DNA of 64,000 bases from Adineta ricciae (Eukaryota; Rotifera; Eurotatoria; Adinetida; Adinetidae): NCBI GenBank assembly GCA_905250025.1, contig CAJNOJ010000386.1, forward strand, positions 1 to 64,000. The letters run 5' to 3'. Shown one piece after another: positions 1-10,496 of the stretch; the first letter of the stretch is position 1, and each line of letters opens with the position of its first letter. The notes under the pieces were generated by a model, which made no database searches, was not told the origin of the DNA, and saw only the letters and a list, made by a program, of their open reading frames with translations. A program made the position numbers and the translations under genes.

Positions 1-530
1 AGGATGACGTGCACGAACTGAATCCCCACCATACTCTCTCATCGTCTTTCTTGTATTGCATTTTCAAATTATGCGGAATGCCGCGCCACACTGTTCCATG
101 ATACATTGGTAGTTTATGAAGTGCATTCAAGAAGAGTTGTAAATACCCGTACCAGGCAGTCAAAGCACGTTCATTATTTTGCCGCAAAGATTCATTGAGT
201 TGTTGGTAGAATGGACTGTCTTGTGTGTAAAGAAAGATAGCGGCATGTTCATCTTGTGTTAGTCCTTGTTTAGGATGTGTAGCATTTTTCTTTGCTTTTT
301 GGATTAACTGCTGTAAACCATTAACTTGAAGACCTTTACACGCCTGTTCAAGCGTTATTACGCCATTTTGATTAAAACTGGCTACATTCTGGTAGAAATT
401 TTTCGAATATTGTTTGCTGTCATTTTCACCAGAACTCATAAATAAGCGTGGGTTCATGCGAGTGGGTGTGTCCGTGTTTGATGGATGTGAAACATTATTG
501 TGATCGTTGGTGGAAGGAGCACAGCCCATG
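1..530 (-). CDS. N-terminal part of R-S-E type ADP-ribosyltransferase, copy 1 (partial)
   Basis: Reads from an ATG at 530 down to the window edge, about 176 codons. The protein begins MGCAPS, which fits the N-myristoylation consensus (Gly2, Ser6) with a palmitoylatable Cys3, so membrane attachment is likely. Near the end come VWRG, carrying the NAD-binding Arg of the R-S-E triad, and WWGFSSCTSS, the Ser strand. The Glu strand that would complete the active site is missing because the sequence stops. A nearly identical copy at 1603-2131 stops at the same place beside an N, so the window edge is probably also an assembly joint. Family: NAD(P)+-arginine ADP-ribosyltransferases, which transfer ADP-ribose to protein Arg. 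The fold is clear; activity cannot be judged from half a domain. Confidence 0.75.
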
Positions 531-1139
531 ATAAGCGATACTCTGCAAAACAAACCATGAGATGAAGAGCAACAAAGAATAGTATTGGAAGAAGAAAAAA
601 CTTTAAAATGCAGCTAAGGGTATAGCGTTGGTTGCAAATGTTTATTTCACAGCGATGTCATAAACATTTCTATAATAGACTTGGATTTAGGTTAATAGTA
701 TAGCCTCTCCGCAGATTTCAATAAAAAAACACGAAATGGTATGTACAAATGTAATTTTGTCATAGTGACGTTTTTTCCAACTTCCTAGTCGTTTTTCTTT
801 AGTTTTGTCGTTCTTTTATTATTTATTTTTTATTCTGAGTTTCTTCTACTCTCCATAGAAACTTTCTCGATGAAAATTACGTCTGCATGTATTACGTACA
901 TTATTCCATTCATTCCTCTTCGCATACACAATGACACGTCCACGCTCACCTGCGTTGTTTTTCATTGCTTTCGAATGTTTATACACATGGAATAGAGCTA
1001 AAAAATCTCATGCTCATTCTAATACATTCCATCGGAACATTGTCTCATATGTATACCACCATCAGTTACGTAAATAGAAATCTTTTGCTACAAACAAAGT
1101 CATTACTTGTGAATTTTCATGTTTATTTGAATAACTATT
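531..1139. other. Spacer between ART fragment and USP, copy 1
   Basis: No coding stretch that I trust. It is AT-rich and aligns with 2132-2741. Relative to that copy it lacks about 80 bases near 690 and has about 80 extra bases near 1010-1090. It should hold the ART promoter and the USP 3' end, since USP and ART lie in the same direction on the minus strand. Confidence 0.5.
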
Positions 1140-1601
1140 TCAAAAAAGACTTTTCTTTGCATAGATAAGCACATACGCTTTAGGATTACTATATATAATT
1201 TGTAAATCTGTAATGCGTTCGTAGTGATTATCGTTAACATAATACCACTCGTTGGTTCCAATGTGGCGTACACAAGCTGTATAGTGACCTGAAGCGAGAG
1301 AACCCGCATGCATTGACATAGCAAGAAGGTCGTAAAGATCTTCAGACTTTCGTTGATTACTTCGGTAAAAATCGAAATCGTTGAGCGGATAATCAACTGT
1401 GGTCATCACTTTTCGATGTGTTCCATCGAATGGAAAACGTTTCAGTTGGACAATAATAATTGGAGATAAACTACCAAGACTGGTCTTCTGATAACCTCCA
1501 GCAATTTGCTCACATGAATCACAATAAATTTGTCCATCGAGTTTTTCTTTCTTTTCAAATAAATCTAATAAATTGGATAATGTGATAGGAACGGTAGATT
1601 T
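1140..1601 (-). pseudogene. C-terminal part of ubiquitin carboxyl-terminal hydrolase (USP), copy 1, truncated at N
   Basis: About 154 codons of a USP (peptidase C19) catalytic domain, ending at TGA 1140-1142. It holds the second zinc-ribbon CxxC (CDSC), the His box SGHYTACVRH with the catalytic His, the Asp/Asn box WYYVNDNHYERI, and the closing strand AYVLIYAK. The Cys-box half is absent: the frame runs into the N at 1602 and then into ART sequence. The matching part of copy 2 (2742-3204) is complete, so this is a truncated duplicate or an assembly fragment rather than a working gene. The fold and the catalytic residues present are seen directly; loss of function is inferred. Confidence 0.7.
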
Positions 1602-1602
1602 N
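1602..1602. other. Single-N assembly joint
   Basis: One undetermined base between USP sequence on the left and ART sequence on the right. The reading frame becomes a chimera across it (ART into USP on the minus strand), which no gene model supports. Confidence 0.85.
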
Positions 1603-2131
1603 AGGATGACGTGCACGAACTGAATCCCCACCATACTCTCTCATCGTCTTTCTTGTATTGCATTTTCAAATTATGCGGAATGCCGCGCCACACTGTTCCA
1701 TGATACATTGGTAGTTTATGAAGCGCATTCAGGAAGAGTTGTAAATACCCGTACCAGGCAGTCAAAGCACGTTCATCATTTTGCCGCAAAGATTCATTGA
1801 GTTGTTGGTAGAATGGACTGTCTTGTGTGTAGAGAAAGATAGCGGCATGTTCATCTTGTGTTAGTCCTTGTTTAGGATGTGTAGCATTTTTCTTTGCCTT
1901 TTGGACTAGCTGCTGTAAACCGTTAACTTGAAGACCTTTACACGCCTGTTCAAGGGTTATTAAGCCATTTTGATTAAAACTGGCTACATTCTGGTAGAAA
2001 TTTTTCGAATATTGTTTGCTGTCATTTTCACCAGAACTCATAAATAAGCGTGGATTCATGCGAGTGGGTGTGTCCGTGTTTGATGGATGAGAAACATTAT
2101 TGTGATCGTTGGTGGAAGGAGCACAACCCAT
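1603..2131 (-). CDS. N-terminal part of R-S-E type ADP-ribosyltransferase, copy 2 (partial)
   Basis: ATG at 2131, about 176 codons to the N at 1602. It shares with copy 1 the MGCAPS start (myristoylation plus Cys3), the VWRG Arg motif and the WWGFSSCTSS Ser strand, with only scattered substitutions. The Glu strand is again missing, cut by the joint. USP copy 2 lies upstream in the same direction, about 610 bases away. What is seen: a conserved N-terminal half of an ART domain with a lipid-anchor type N-terminus. What is inferred: that the true gene continues in sequence lost at the joint. Confidence 0.75.
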
Positions 2132-2741
2132 GATAAGCGATACTCTGCAAAATAAACCATGAGATGAAGAGCAACAAAGAATAGTATTGGAAGAAGAAAA
2201 AACTTTAAAATGCAGCTAAGAGTATAATATCGGTTACGCATATTTATTGCAGATCGATGTCATAAACATTTCTATAATATACTTGAATTTATTGATTAAA
2301 CTTTGAAAGTTATTTCCAAGAAAACGGTATTTGCGTGTCAGTTCTAAAATCTTACGCATCCTCAAAACGTGTTAATAGTATAGCCTCTCTACAGATTTCA
2401 ATAAAAAACACGAAATGGTATGTACAAATGTAATTTTGTCATAGTGACGTTTTTTCCAACTTCCTAGTAGTTTTTCTTTAGTTTTGTCGTTCTTTTATTA
2501 TTTTTTTTATTCTGAGTTTCTCCTACTCTCCATAAAAACTTTCTCGATGAAAATTACGTCTGCATATATTACCTACATTATTTCATTCATTCCTCTTCTC
2601 ATGCACAATGACACATCTACGCTCACATGTGTTGTTTTTCATTGCTTTCGAATATTTATACACATGGAACGAAGCTAAAAAATCTCATGCTACAAACAAA
2701 GTCACAACTTCTGACTTTTCATGTTTATTTAAATAACTATT
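2132..2741. other. Spacer between ART fragment and USP, copy 2
   Basis: Aligned counterpart of 531-1139. It carries an extra segment of about 80 bases around 2280-2365. No supported gene; T-rich runs near 2470-2510. Confidence 0.5.
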
Positions 2742-4192
2742 TTAAAAAAGACTTTTCTTTGCATAGATAAGCACATACGCTTTAGGATTACTATCGATGA
2801 TTTGTAAATCTGTAATACGTTCGTAGTGATCATCGCTAACATAATACCATTCGTTGCTTGTAATGTGACGTACACAAGTCGTATAGTGACCTGAAGCGAG
2901 AGAACCCGCATGCATTGATATAGCAAGAAGGTCGTAAAGATCTTCACGCTTTCGTTGATTGCCTCGGTAAAAATCGAAATCATTGAGCGGATAATCAACT
3001 GTGGTCATCACTTTTCGATGTGTTCCATCGAATGGAAAACGTTTCAGTTGGACAATAATAATTGGAGATAAACTACCAAGACTGGTCTTCTGATAACCTC
3101 CAGCAATTTGCTCACATGAATCACAATAAATTTGTCCATCGAGTTTTTCTTTCTTTTCAGATAAGTCTAATAAATTGGATAATGTAATAGGAACGGTAGA
3201 TTTATCGGGCAGTGGCAGTGACAAGAACTTCATCGATTCAGTTCCTTCTCCTGTCTTTCCGCAGGCCTCACATGTCACTTGTGAGATCGTTTCAACATTG
3301 AACAACTTTTTGATGATAGAAGATGCTGATACATCAGCGGCAAATTTTTTCGTCATCTCATCTTGCAGAGCATCAAGTAAAGCGATGAGAAATTCATGGG
3401 CATCATGTTGAGCATAACCAATAAACTGTGGAGCATATCTACATATCGCACGCTTTAATTCAACAACCGTATCGTATGAACATTGTCCTGACCACATTGT
3501 TTGTACCAATCTAGCATATGATGAGATAAGATTATCTTCTCTAGATTGAATGGGCAAAGTTCGAAAAAATAGTGCGAAGGGAGGTACAACATTTAAGCAT
3601 TGAAGAGCACTATTCATGTAACAGCTATTACTAAGATTCGGTAGACCACAGATTTGCGGGACGACTTGTAGTGCAGGTGGATGTTCAGCAACCAGTTTTG
3701 AACTCTCTCTATCATGCTAAACAAGATCATTTATCCGGCAATATTCTCCAATATAGAAACTGACCATTTTTCTTTTCAATGATGCTGACTCATTGGTCAA
3801 TAAGAAACGACCACTTGCATTCTTTTCGTTGGTACAACGATACTGTTCGATGCTGATCGATCTTAACAGTTGTTTAGATGTGTTATCAACTAGAAAAATA
3901 AACATAACCTTTCTAGTGCTAGATTGAATGATTTTCATCTATTGCTATATATGTAAATAGCACAGCATACCTTTCTTATCACTGACAGTAGCAGAATTTT
4001 GACTACCAGTCGCGAGTAGTCCAGTTTTCGATATTGTACGACCGTCGGATACTGTTCGACCTATACCAATACAAGAGAAGATGACAAAAAATAAGATCAG
4101 TGTAGATTTAAGCACATCGACTCACATCTGTTGTCATATGATTGGCTTCGAGAAGGACGAGTCCGTTGTTTTTCAATTCCGCGTTGACTCAT
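2742..4192 (-). CDS. Ubiquitin carboxyl-terminal hydrolase (USP family), complete catalytic core; 5' exons tentative
   Basis: Core exon 2742-3716, 324 codons, stop TAA. The Cys box reads GLPNLSNSCYMNSALQCL, with the catalytic Cys codon at 3621-3623. Then come zinc-ribbon pairs (CEAC, CDSC), the His box SGHYTTCVRH and the box WYYVSDDHYERI, ending AYVLIYAK. The usual Gly of NLGN is Ser here. USPs remove ubiquitin from proteins. At about 325 residues this is a minimal USP domain. Upstream, in-frame TAG at 3717-3719 lies in TTGTTTAG, a good splice acceptor; a possible 48-base intron is 3717-3764, but its donor changes to GC in the third copy, so it is uncertain. Further exons may occupy 3765-3938 and about 3990-4192, with an ATG at 4192-4190 followed by basic and Ser-rich sequence. 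The core is sure; the 5' structure is not. Confidence 0.8.
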
Positions 4193-4365
4193 TATTATGC
4201 GATATCTGAAATAAGAAAAAAAAACATTGAAATGTAAAAGTTTCAGGATACTACATTCATTTCGAAAACAGTCTATGCACTCTTATTAGAGAAAATACAA
4301 TCAAGAATAAGCATGAAAATCACGAATTTGCAGTTGGATTTGTGTTGGCGATAATATTTGATTGT

Positions 4366-5549
4366 TTAGCTTCCAATACGAGGAAACACGTCGTAGGTTT
4401 GAATTACCGGCTCGCTACATTTTGAAAAGGTATTAGATCCATGAAGTCTCTTGCATTCATCTTGTGTTCTCAAGCAAAAGAAACAGAACCAATAATCATG
4501 TTCATCACGGCTGCAGCGATTGCATTTGTGCATTCGACATTTGTCGCCATACATTCCATGAGTTGAACATTTTGGACAGCATCGTGCACTGGGCAGTTTG
4601 ACATTTGGTTGACTACTCATTGAAACCAATTCAAAAGCTAAATACTGCTGATAAGTGCACGAAGAACTGCATGAATATTTTTGGTTGCTCATAGTCGCCG
4701 AGTCCCAATCAAAGTTACAGAAAAAACACATCCACCGTTTACAATATGGGCATTGCTGGCGTGAGTACATAGTAGTGTTCAAGAAGAATTTCCCACATCT
4801 ATATGAAAGAAATTGTTATTTTTCACATAATTTGTAAAGGAAATTTCTGGAGTAGGAAACCAAGGAAGACCTTACTTGCAAATTTGGAAATCGATGTTTC
4901 GTTGCTGTTCAATCAAATCTTCAAAGTGATCGTATTCCGTTTTAAAAGAATCACCTGGAATGAACGAATCAAGTTCTATAACTTTTTTACAAATACAGCA
5001 TGGTAAAATGTATCCTTTTTGAGCAAAATGTTCCGGCAAGCATATTTTGCACACATTGTTGCGACACCCTCCTTTGGGACAAATGAATTGAACGCAATCT
5101 TTTGTTCCGTGACACACTAAACATTGAACTCCTGACGATGTTGGAAGCTTGTACAATTCCGATCGCAATGCAGTAAAAAATTTTGCGGCGAAGGCGTCCA
5201 TGCCGAATAACTGTCGGTCGTTACCACCTGATAATTTCTCACCAACGAGAATCACAGTTCGGGGATTCATTTGTTTTTTCATTTCTTCAAAACGACTCTT
5301 GTCTTCATCAGTACTATCATTGAATGGAATTGTTTTTCCTGCCATTAGAAGTCGAAATGGAAACACAATTCGATTATCACATCCTGGTTCGCTCTCGACC
5401 TTCAAATTTGGATAGAGTTTCTCAGCAACCACTTTGTAGAGATCTTGAGGTTTGCATTCGGGTGGAAATGGATGACTAAATTTAGATCCAACCATTGCAG
5501 AAAAATTCAAACTGATCATCGGTCTTCTTTTCGCCAATAAAGCTAACAT
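4366..5549 (-). CDS. Ubl-like / RING / IBR / RING2 protein, probable RBR-type ubiquitin ligase
   Basis: Two exons, 4876-5549 and 4366-4798, flanking a 77-base intron with GTAAGG donor and TATAG acceptor; the join keeps frame and rebuilds a zinc motif (CKCGKFF then CPYC). The product is 368 residues. Residues about 10-115 look like a degenerate ubiquitin-like domain. RING1 starts at CLVC and ends at CCIC. The IBR follows as CxC..CPYC..CFFC. RING2 has CPKC, then KCRMHKCNRC and FCFFC. In RBR ligases the Cys that takes ubiquitin lies in GCxxxxC of RING2; the matching Cys in KCRMHKC is present. I chose ATG 5549 because the longer frame upstream starts only at a TTG. It lies upstream of the USP on the same strand. 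E3 activity is inferred. Confidence 0.72.
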
Positions 5550-6103
5550 TGTAGTAGTATAGAATAGTATATTCAATGAAATATAAATCGTTGCTTGCTT
5601 GTATTATCGAAGGAATGTGTTGCAATTGCAAATAGTGACTATCACGGCAAGTTTGTCTGCGCTTTTTATAGGCTCGAGAACTTTCTCGATGGCGACAGAG
5701 GGTTTTATCCAACAGTGCGACTTGTCATTTCTCAATAATCTACTGAGAATTTTTAGATAAACAGTGAGTCATAAGATAACGTACCAACATTTATCGCATA
5801 GAGAATTGTGTTTATTCGACTTTGTTCTGTTTCGCGCGTTTGTTTGCGGAAGAAAAAAAGACTGCGTTTTTGAGTGACGCCAGTTTTACTTACTTTTCCG
5901 GAATACAGCTTATGAGACTTTTAGGTATGAAATGAAATAAAAGATCATCATCCACTTTTATTTATGCTTAATCAACCATTTCAAAAATACTGGAGACAAA
6001 ACAACTGCTAGTTGCATCATTATAAGTATTATGTTTTATTCTTTGAAAAATAGCATGTGTCTTTTTTATCAAGTGATAGTCAATAATACTATCGTGAAGT
6101 TCC
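5550..6103. other. Spacer between LIM-ART-receiver gene and RBR gene
   Basis: No supported gene. It should contain the promoter of the RBR gene and the 3' end of the upstream gene. Short minus-strand frames here lack homology to anything I know. Confidence 0.4.
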
Positions 6104-7836
6104 TTAGAAACTGACGAATTTTTCCAGTTTTTTGCTTGAAGTGGTCACGTCTACATTTTGTAATTGTCTTGGATTCAAATAATTTGTTATTTCCTGCACT
6201 GATTCTTCTTTCCTACTCGTGTAAACAAGACACGGACAGTTGAATCCCAACTTGCGAACTTCAAGAAGAAGTTTTGCACCGGCACTTTCTGGTGGATCTT
6301 CATTGTCGCGATGCATGTCTGTCACAATGCGAAAGTTCGATTTCCCTTTTAACCGTTGCCCAAATGGAGAGTTCAAGAAAGCAAGTGCCGCTTCAGTATT
6401 GGATTTCGGAATAAAGTGAACACTGACTTCACCTCCAAGTGTACCAGCCTTTTCCATATGCTCTTTGTTTCCCCAATCCTCGTCAAAGATATGGTCGTCT
6501 ACCCATAAGACCGAGTGTTGGCACAATCCTAATTCAACTTGACGCATGAAAATGCGGTTTTGATAAGAATCTCTCTGTACCTTAGTGACCAAAAAAGATG
6601 AATGAGGCATGAAAAGAATCTCCTCTTCATCAGGAAAGTTAGAAAATTCTTGGATGCCTCGACCGGTAAGCGAATACATAGTGAAAATAGTGTTACGCTT
6701 AGCAAAATGTTTCGCTGGCCGGTCACCTTTCATCGAACTGCTAAACTGGATCCAGGTGATAATAGCACCTTCGAAATACTCGTTAAGATCCGCCTCGTGC
6801 ATATTGACTGCACGCGTAGTAGTGCCCCAGTAGAAATTGATGTGTGATAAGCCCAAAATAAGATAGTACATAATAATGCTAGCGTGATCGGCTTCCGTAT
6901 CTTCCAATATACTTGTGGCCTCGCCGTTTCCCCGTCGAGCCATTGTGGATGAACTACGATTGATCGTTCCACTGTTGGAACCCGTGTAAAAGCAGATTGC
7001 AAAAGCACATGCCTTAGCATCATCACCGGATAAATGTTTATCTAGGAAGTACTGCATCGTTTCATCGCTTTTCGTGTCATGTTGGGCCATGCCTTTCTTG
7101 TCATACTTAGAACAGACACGATATAAATCAGCGTAGGATAGTCTATTTTTGATAGATTGAGCAATAGTACTCTTGAAATTGTCTTCGTATATAAGAAATT
7201 CTTCGCGTTGTTTCAATAATTGCGATGGATCTGCGACGAGTGTAACTTGACTTAACAATAATTCTGAATCCAAAGAGTCATGTGACTTGTATTTACTGCT
7301 AAGTTTAGAAAATTTTGCTACATGTCCGATGGGTTTCATGTACTTCGACGCAGCCGTAGCTTCCGGAGAGAAAGGGTTGGACGAATCCAAAGAATGCGCA
7401 CTGGAAGTGGCACCTCGATCGCTGATGTTGGAACCATTTTGTTGCTTTTGATATGAAGAAAAACAAAGTAAGATATGAGTAGTATATAAAGGACTTCTTG
7501 AATATTCTCTAATTTAAAACAAGACTATATTGATAAGAAAGAGCGATCGACGCTATCCGCTTATCTTATTGGACTGTATTGATGTTCTGTATCGAGAGTT
7601 TGAGTTTAAAGGTAAATATAATTTATTCTTTTTCTGAGTGCGTTCTTAAAATCGTGATTCCCACCTACACTGCGCCCCCGGGCTTTGGAAACACAATCAC
7701 ATACCTGATTCTTAGCTTGGGATTTACCGCCAGCAAGCTGTTCGAGACAGTCTCGGTGGAAGGACAAGCCATTGTTTGATGTTACTCTATCAGCTACATC
7801 GGTAAATCGACCTGAACACAGAGAGCAACTTGGCAT
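6104..7836 (-). CDS. LIM-half zinc finger / ADP-ribosyltransferase / response-regulator receiver-like fusion
   Basis: Proposed exons 7705-7836 and 6104-7444, intron of 260 bases (donor GTATGT, acceptor CAAAAG), phase 0, 490 residues. Residues 4-30 have CxxC-x19-HxxC, the spacing of the first LIM finger. A Ser/Asn-rich linker follows. The ART domain covers about residues 160-335: TTTRAV with Arg255, FSSSM at 279-281, and PDEEEILF with the ExE pair at 317-319, so the R-S-E triad looks intact and Arg-specific. Residues about 352-480 look like a receiver domain: VLWVDD (acidic pair 360-361), IVTDMHR with candidate phospho-acceptor Asp420, and LVYTS with Thr453; the last-strand Lys is unclear. The body without exon 1 is firm; the join to exon 1 is inferred from splice sites and frame. 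The long frame alone starts only at TTG, which supports an upstream exon. Confidence 0.72.
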
Positions 7837-8819
7837 GTCTAATTAATCTAAACAAGAAGAGTATGTTATATGTGGATCTCTTTATGAGTAGTGTAGAAAT
7901 CGTTAACTCCATTCGAGTATTAAACCGTCTTCGACTTTTAAATTTCTAAATCTAGAATTCGAAGCTTCGAGTTTTGAACTTTCAAACTTCCACAACTTCA
8001 CCTACACCCATCCGCCCATCACTCATACCTCCACCCTCACCCTCACTCGCACCCATCCAGCCATAATTTAGGAAGCTTCAAATTCTAAATTTAAAACTCG
8101 AATACTCGAATCGTCTTTTCGACTATTACATGTACGTGTTTATGTTAGATATTTTTAAAAATGCCACATAACAGTCATATTCTGAACATTTCTTTACCTC
8201 GTAACCAAAGAACAAAGTCTCTCACTTTGAACGCGTTGCTCTACAAGGCAATTTATTTTATATTCACCGTCTTTCTGTAAAAAATAGGTAGCAAAAAAGA
8301 AAAAATTCTATACGATGAGTGAAAGAACAAATATAAAAAATCTATGAGTTTGGCTACATCTAACCATTTTTTCTTTTGAAAATAAAAAAGAGAGTGCGCA
8401 AACGCGCTGAGACACAGAATTGGAGTTGAGAGCTGCTATGGCAAACAATTATTCTTTCGATAAAATCAATACGACGTCATGGCTACACCCTAAAATCGCA
8501 GGACGAAACGAATATGAGAATTCGCGTATTATTTGCAGTTCAACGAGCGAAAAAAATTGATGCGATATAAGCAGTAAATACGAAGATTTCCGACTTTATT
8601 CGAAAGTTAGACATATTGCAAAAGGTATATCAGATGAAAGGCAGAAGAAGCCATACAGAAATATCAAGACTTTTTTCAATAACCTGGGCATTACTCGCCC
8701 AATCAGTCTTATTTTCGAGTCCCATCAATATTTTGATGTAACAATATTTATATTTATTCCCGTTTGTGTCGAAGAAGTCGAGCGTCTTTTTTCACATCAT
8801 ATGAATATCAAAGCAAAAT
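7837..8819. other. Gene-poor stretch upstream of LIM-ART-receiver gene
   Basis: Holds the imperfect palindrome 7913-8109 described separately. The rest is AT-rich with no frame I can support on either strand. Confidence 0.4.
7913..8109. repeat. Imperfect foldback with C-rich core
   Basis: Left arm 7913-7968 and right arm 8072-8109 are imperfect reverse complements (shared tracts TCGAGTATT, TTTTAAATTT, GAAGCTTC). The core, about 7997-8062, is built of CACCCT/CACCCATCC units, so its minus strand is G-rich. A similar design occurs at 44738-45113. Confidence 0.6.
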
Positions 8820-10165
8820 CTGTTGGCAATATTCACAGCCAAAAAACGTAACAGCAAGTGTTCTTGTTGTCGTCGGTTTGGATAACTTAAGCCATGAAAT
8901 AATTTTTCAAGCTTCATCTTGATTAAAGTCTGAGTGTAACTGTCGGGTGCTGTTGGATTTGGGCTCCACGTAGAATTTTGTAAATCAATTAACTTCGGGA
9001 GCTTTTGTCGTAGACCTTCGACTAACTCAAGAAATGATTAATGACGATTATTGAGTTGTTCTTGTTCAATGTCAAGTATAATCTGTTTCGCGTTCGGAAC
9101 GAGTTTTCCTAATTCATCTAGAGGTCTTGAGTAAGGAGTTGGTTGTTCGTCAACTCCGATACCTATCGATATCTTCGCATTTATAATTTGTCGTCCTCTA
9201 TGCCTTCCGGAAATATCTTGTGGCATGGTTTAATCACAGAACTGAATCCATGCCAGCTCCGAAGTTTAATTGGATTTAAATGAGGCGCTTGCCCAATAAT
9301 CTTTGCCACATACTCCAATGTTTCACATGAACAACAGACAACTGAATCCGCAATTTCTATTGCACGATTATTCTTATAAACCAAGCCTGTCTTTAATTCA
9401 AAGTTGGCTGGCACTGACGACATATCCAGTGAAAGTATTCGGCAATTGTATAATTTTCGTAGAATAAGTTCCGCTTGAAGCTGAATAGTGTTTGTTTTTC
9501 GACTCGATATCATATCAAATGGCTGAGGTTTGGAAGTAGTACGTATATCATGAATACGTTGAGTCAAGTAGCTGTTCTAATTATATTGGAAAAGGCGAGG
9601 CGGAATCATTTGACTGTTTGTCTGTATTAATATAGTATTTAAATTTCTTGAGAGTGAAGTTTTGTACGAGCTTCTGAAGGTGGCCATAATCAGAAAATTT
9701 CTCGTCATGAATGTTAGTTCCAATAATGATCAATGCATGAATATGCTTCTTAAATGGCTCAAGAAAAGTTTGTATTGTTTGGAAGTTATTAAGTAGACAA
9801 GTTGAAAGTTCACATAATGATGAATTAGTTAAAGCTTCCCATATGGACGTATTTTTTTTGGTCAGTGATTCCAGATGGATGAATTGATGTAGGTAAATTT
9901 GAAAGAGTCCAAGCTGATGACAATCAACAAGCGTAAGCGATTGAATTTGGTGGAGATTGTCTGGAAGTATACATTCGTAAAATAAACGAAAAGATTGATA
10001 TGAAGGTACATTGTTGTTGGTCAGGTCAATGTGAGTTAGATGCGAGAGAACAATTTCTTGAAACCGTTGATTAAGCTGAATGAATTCATTAATCAAGTCA
10101 AATTTGTGTAAGCATCGGAAGATAAGAAATAATAATTCATTTGGTAAATGTTCGAAATGCGTCAT
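8820..10165 (-). pseudogene. F-box protein relic with frameshifts
   Basis: From ATG 10165 the first 194 codons begin with an F-box (FEHLPNELLFLIFRCL), the Skp1-binding motif of SCF ubiquitin ligases, followed by a Leu-rich part typical of F-box/LRR proteins. This frame stops at 9581. Coding-like sequence goes on in other frames: 9181-9567, then 9038-9226, then about 8820-9037 (PNPTAPDSYTQ and onward). I find no clean introns at these switches, so at least two frameshifts are likely. SCF adaptors use the F-box to bind Skp1 and the C-terminal part to bind the target; here the C-terminal part would be lost. Alternative: undetected short introns in an intact gene. Confidence 0.55.
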
Positions 10166-10496
10166 TCCTTGCTTTCGAAGGCAAAATAAAACGTGTATTA
10201 CATACCTATGTACAACAAATATCGTGCGTAACCATCAAGTGAACGAGAAAAGGTAGAAAGAATTGAAGAATAAATGCAACTACACTATTGCGGTGAGCAT
10301 AATGCTGCAAAACCGAACAAACCAATTATATACTTTCGTAAACGTTAAAAAAAAGGGATTGCTTGAAAACTTTAGTAATAAATGAAATCGTTGTTTTCAT
10401 TCTTATCAACAAATCTAACATTTTCTCTTATCTTTTCGTTCGTATTCTTCACGCACATGACAGAGTAAAACTTCATTTAGAAGAAAAACTGTCCCA
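10166..10496. promoter_or_regulatory. Divergent intergenic region, F-box relic and SMYD gene
   Basis: Separates the minus-strand F-box relic from the plus-strand SET/MYND gene. Similarity to the block B copy starts near 10425, so the left edge of block A lies inside this region. No core promoter element can be fixed. Confidence 0.35.

Larger units (their letters stand above)
1..3204. repeat. Tandem repeat of ART fragment plus USP 3' part, two units
   Basis: Unit 1 (1-1601) and unit 2 (1603-3204) have the same order: ART N-terminal half, spacer, USP C-terminal half, all on the minus strand. Both ART parts stop at the same base, and unit 1 ends exactly where unit 2 reaches the USP phrase about 1600 bases in. 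The joint is one N at 1602. The coding parts are almost identical, while the spacers differ by two indels of about 80 bases, so the units are not an exact assembler echo. Either a real tandem duplication or two alleles joined by scaffolding. Confidence 0.7.

Noticed and set aside
1565..1640. Natural ART-USP fusion protein across 1602
   Set aside because: The frame crosses an N at a repeat joint, and the complete copy nearby shows two separate genes.
6529..7026. Open frames of 65-98 codons overlapping the LIM-ART-receiver gene on both strands
   Set aside because: They lie inside a well-supported coding region and carry no motif of their own.
8580..8860. hAT-like transposase remnant (VEEVERLFS)
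   Set aside because: Similarity is limited to a few residues, with no supporting domain or terminal repeats.
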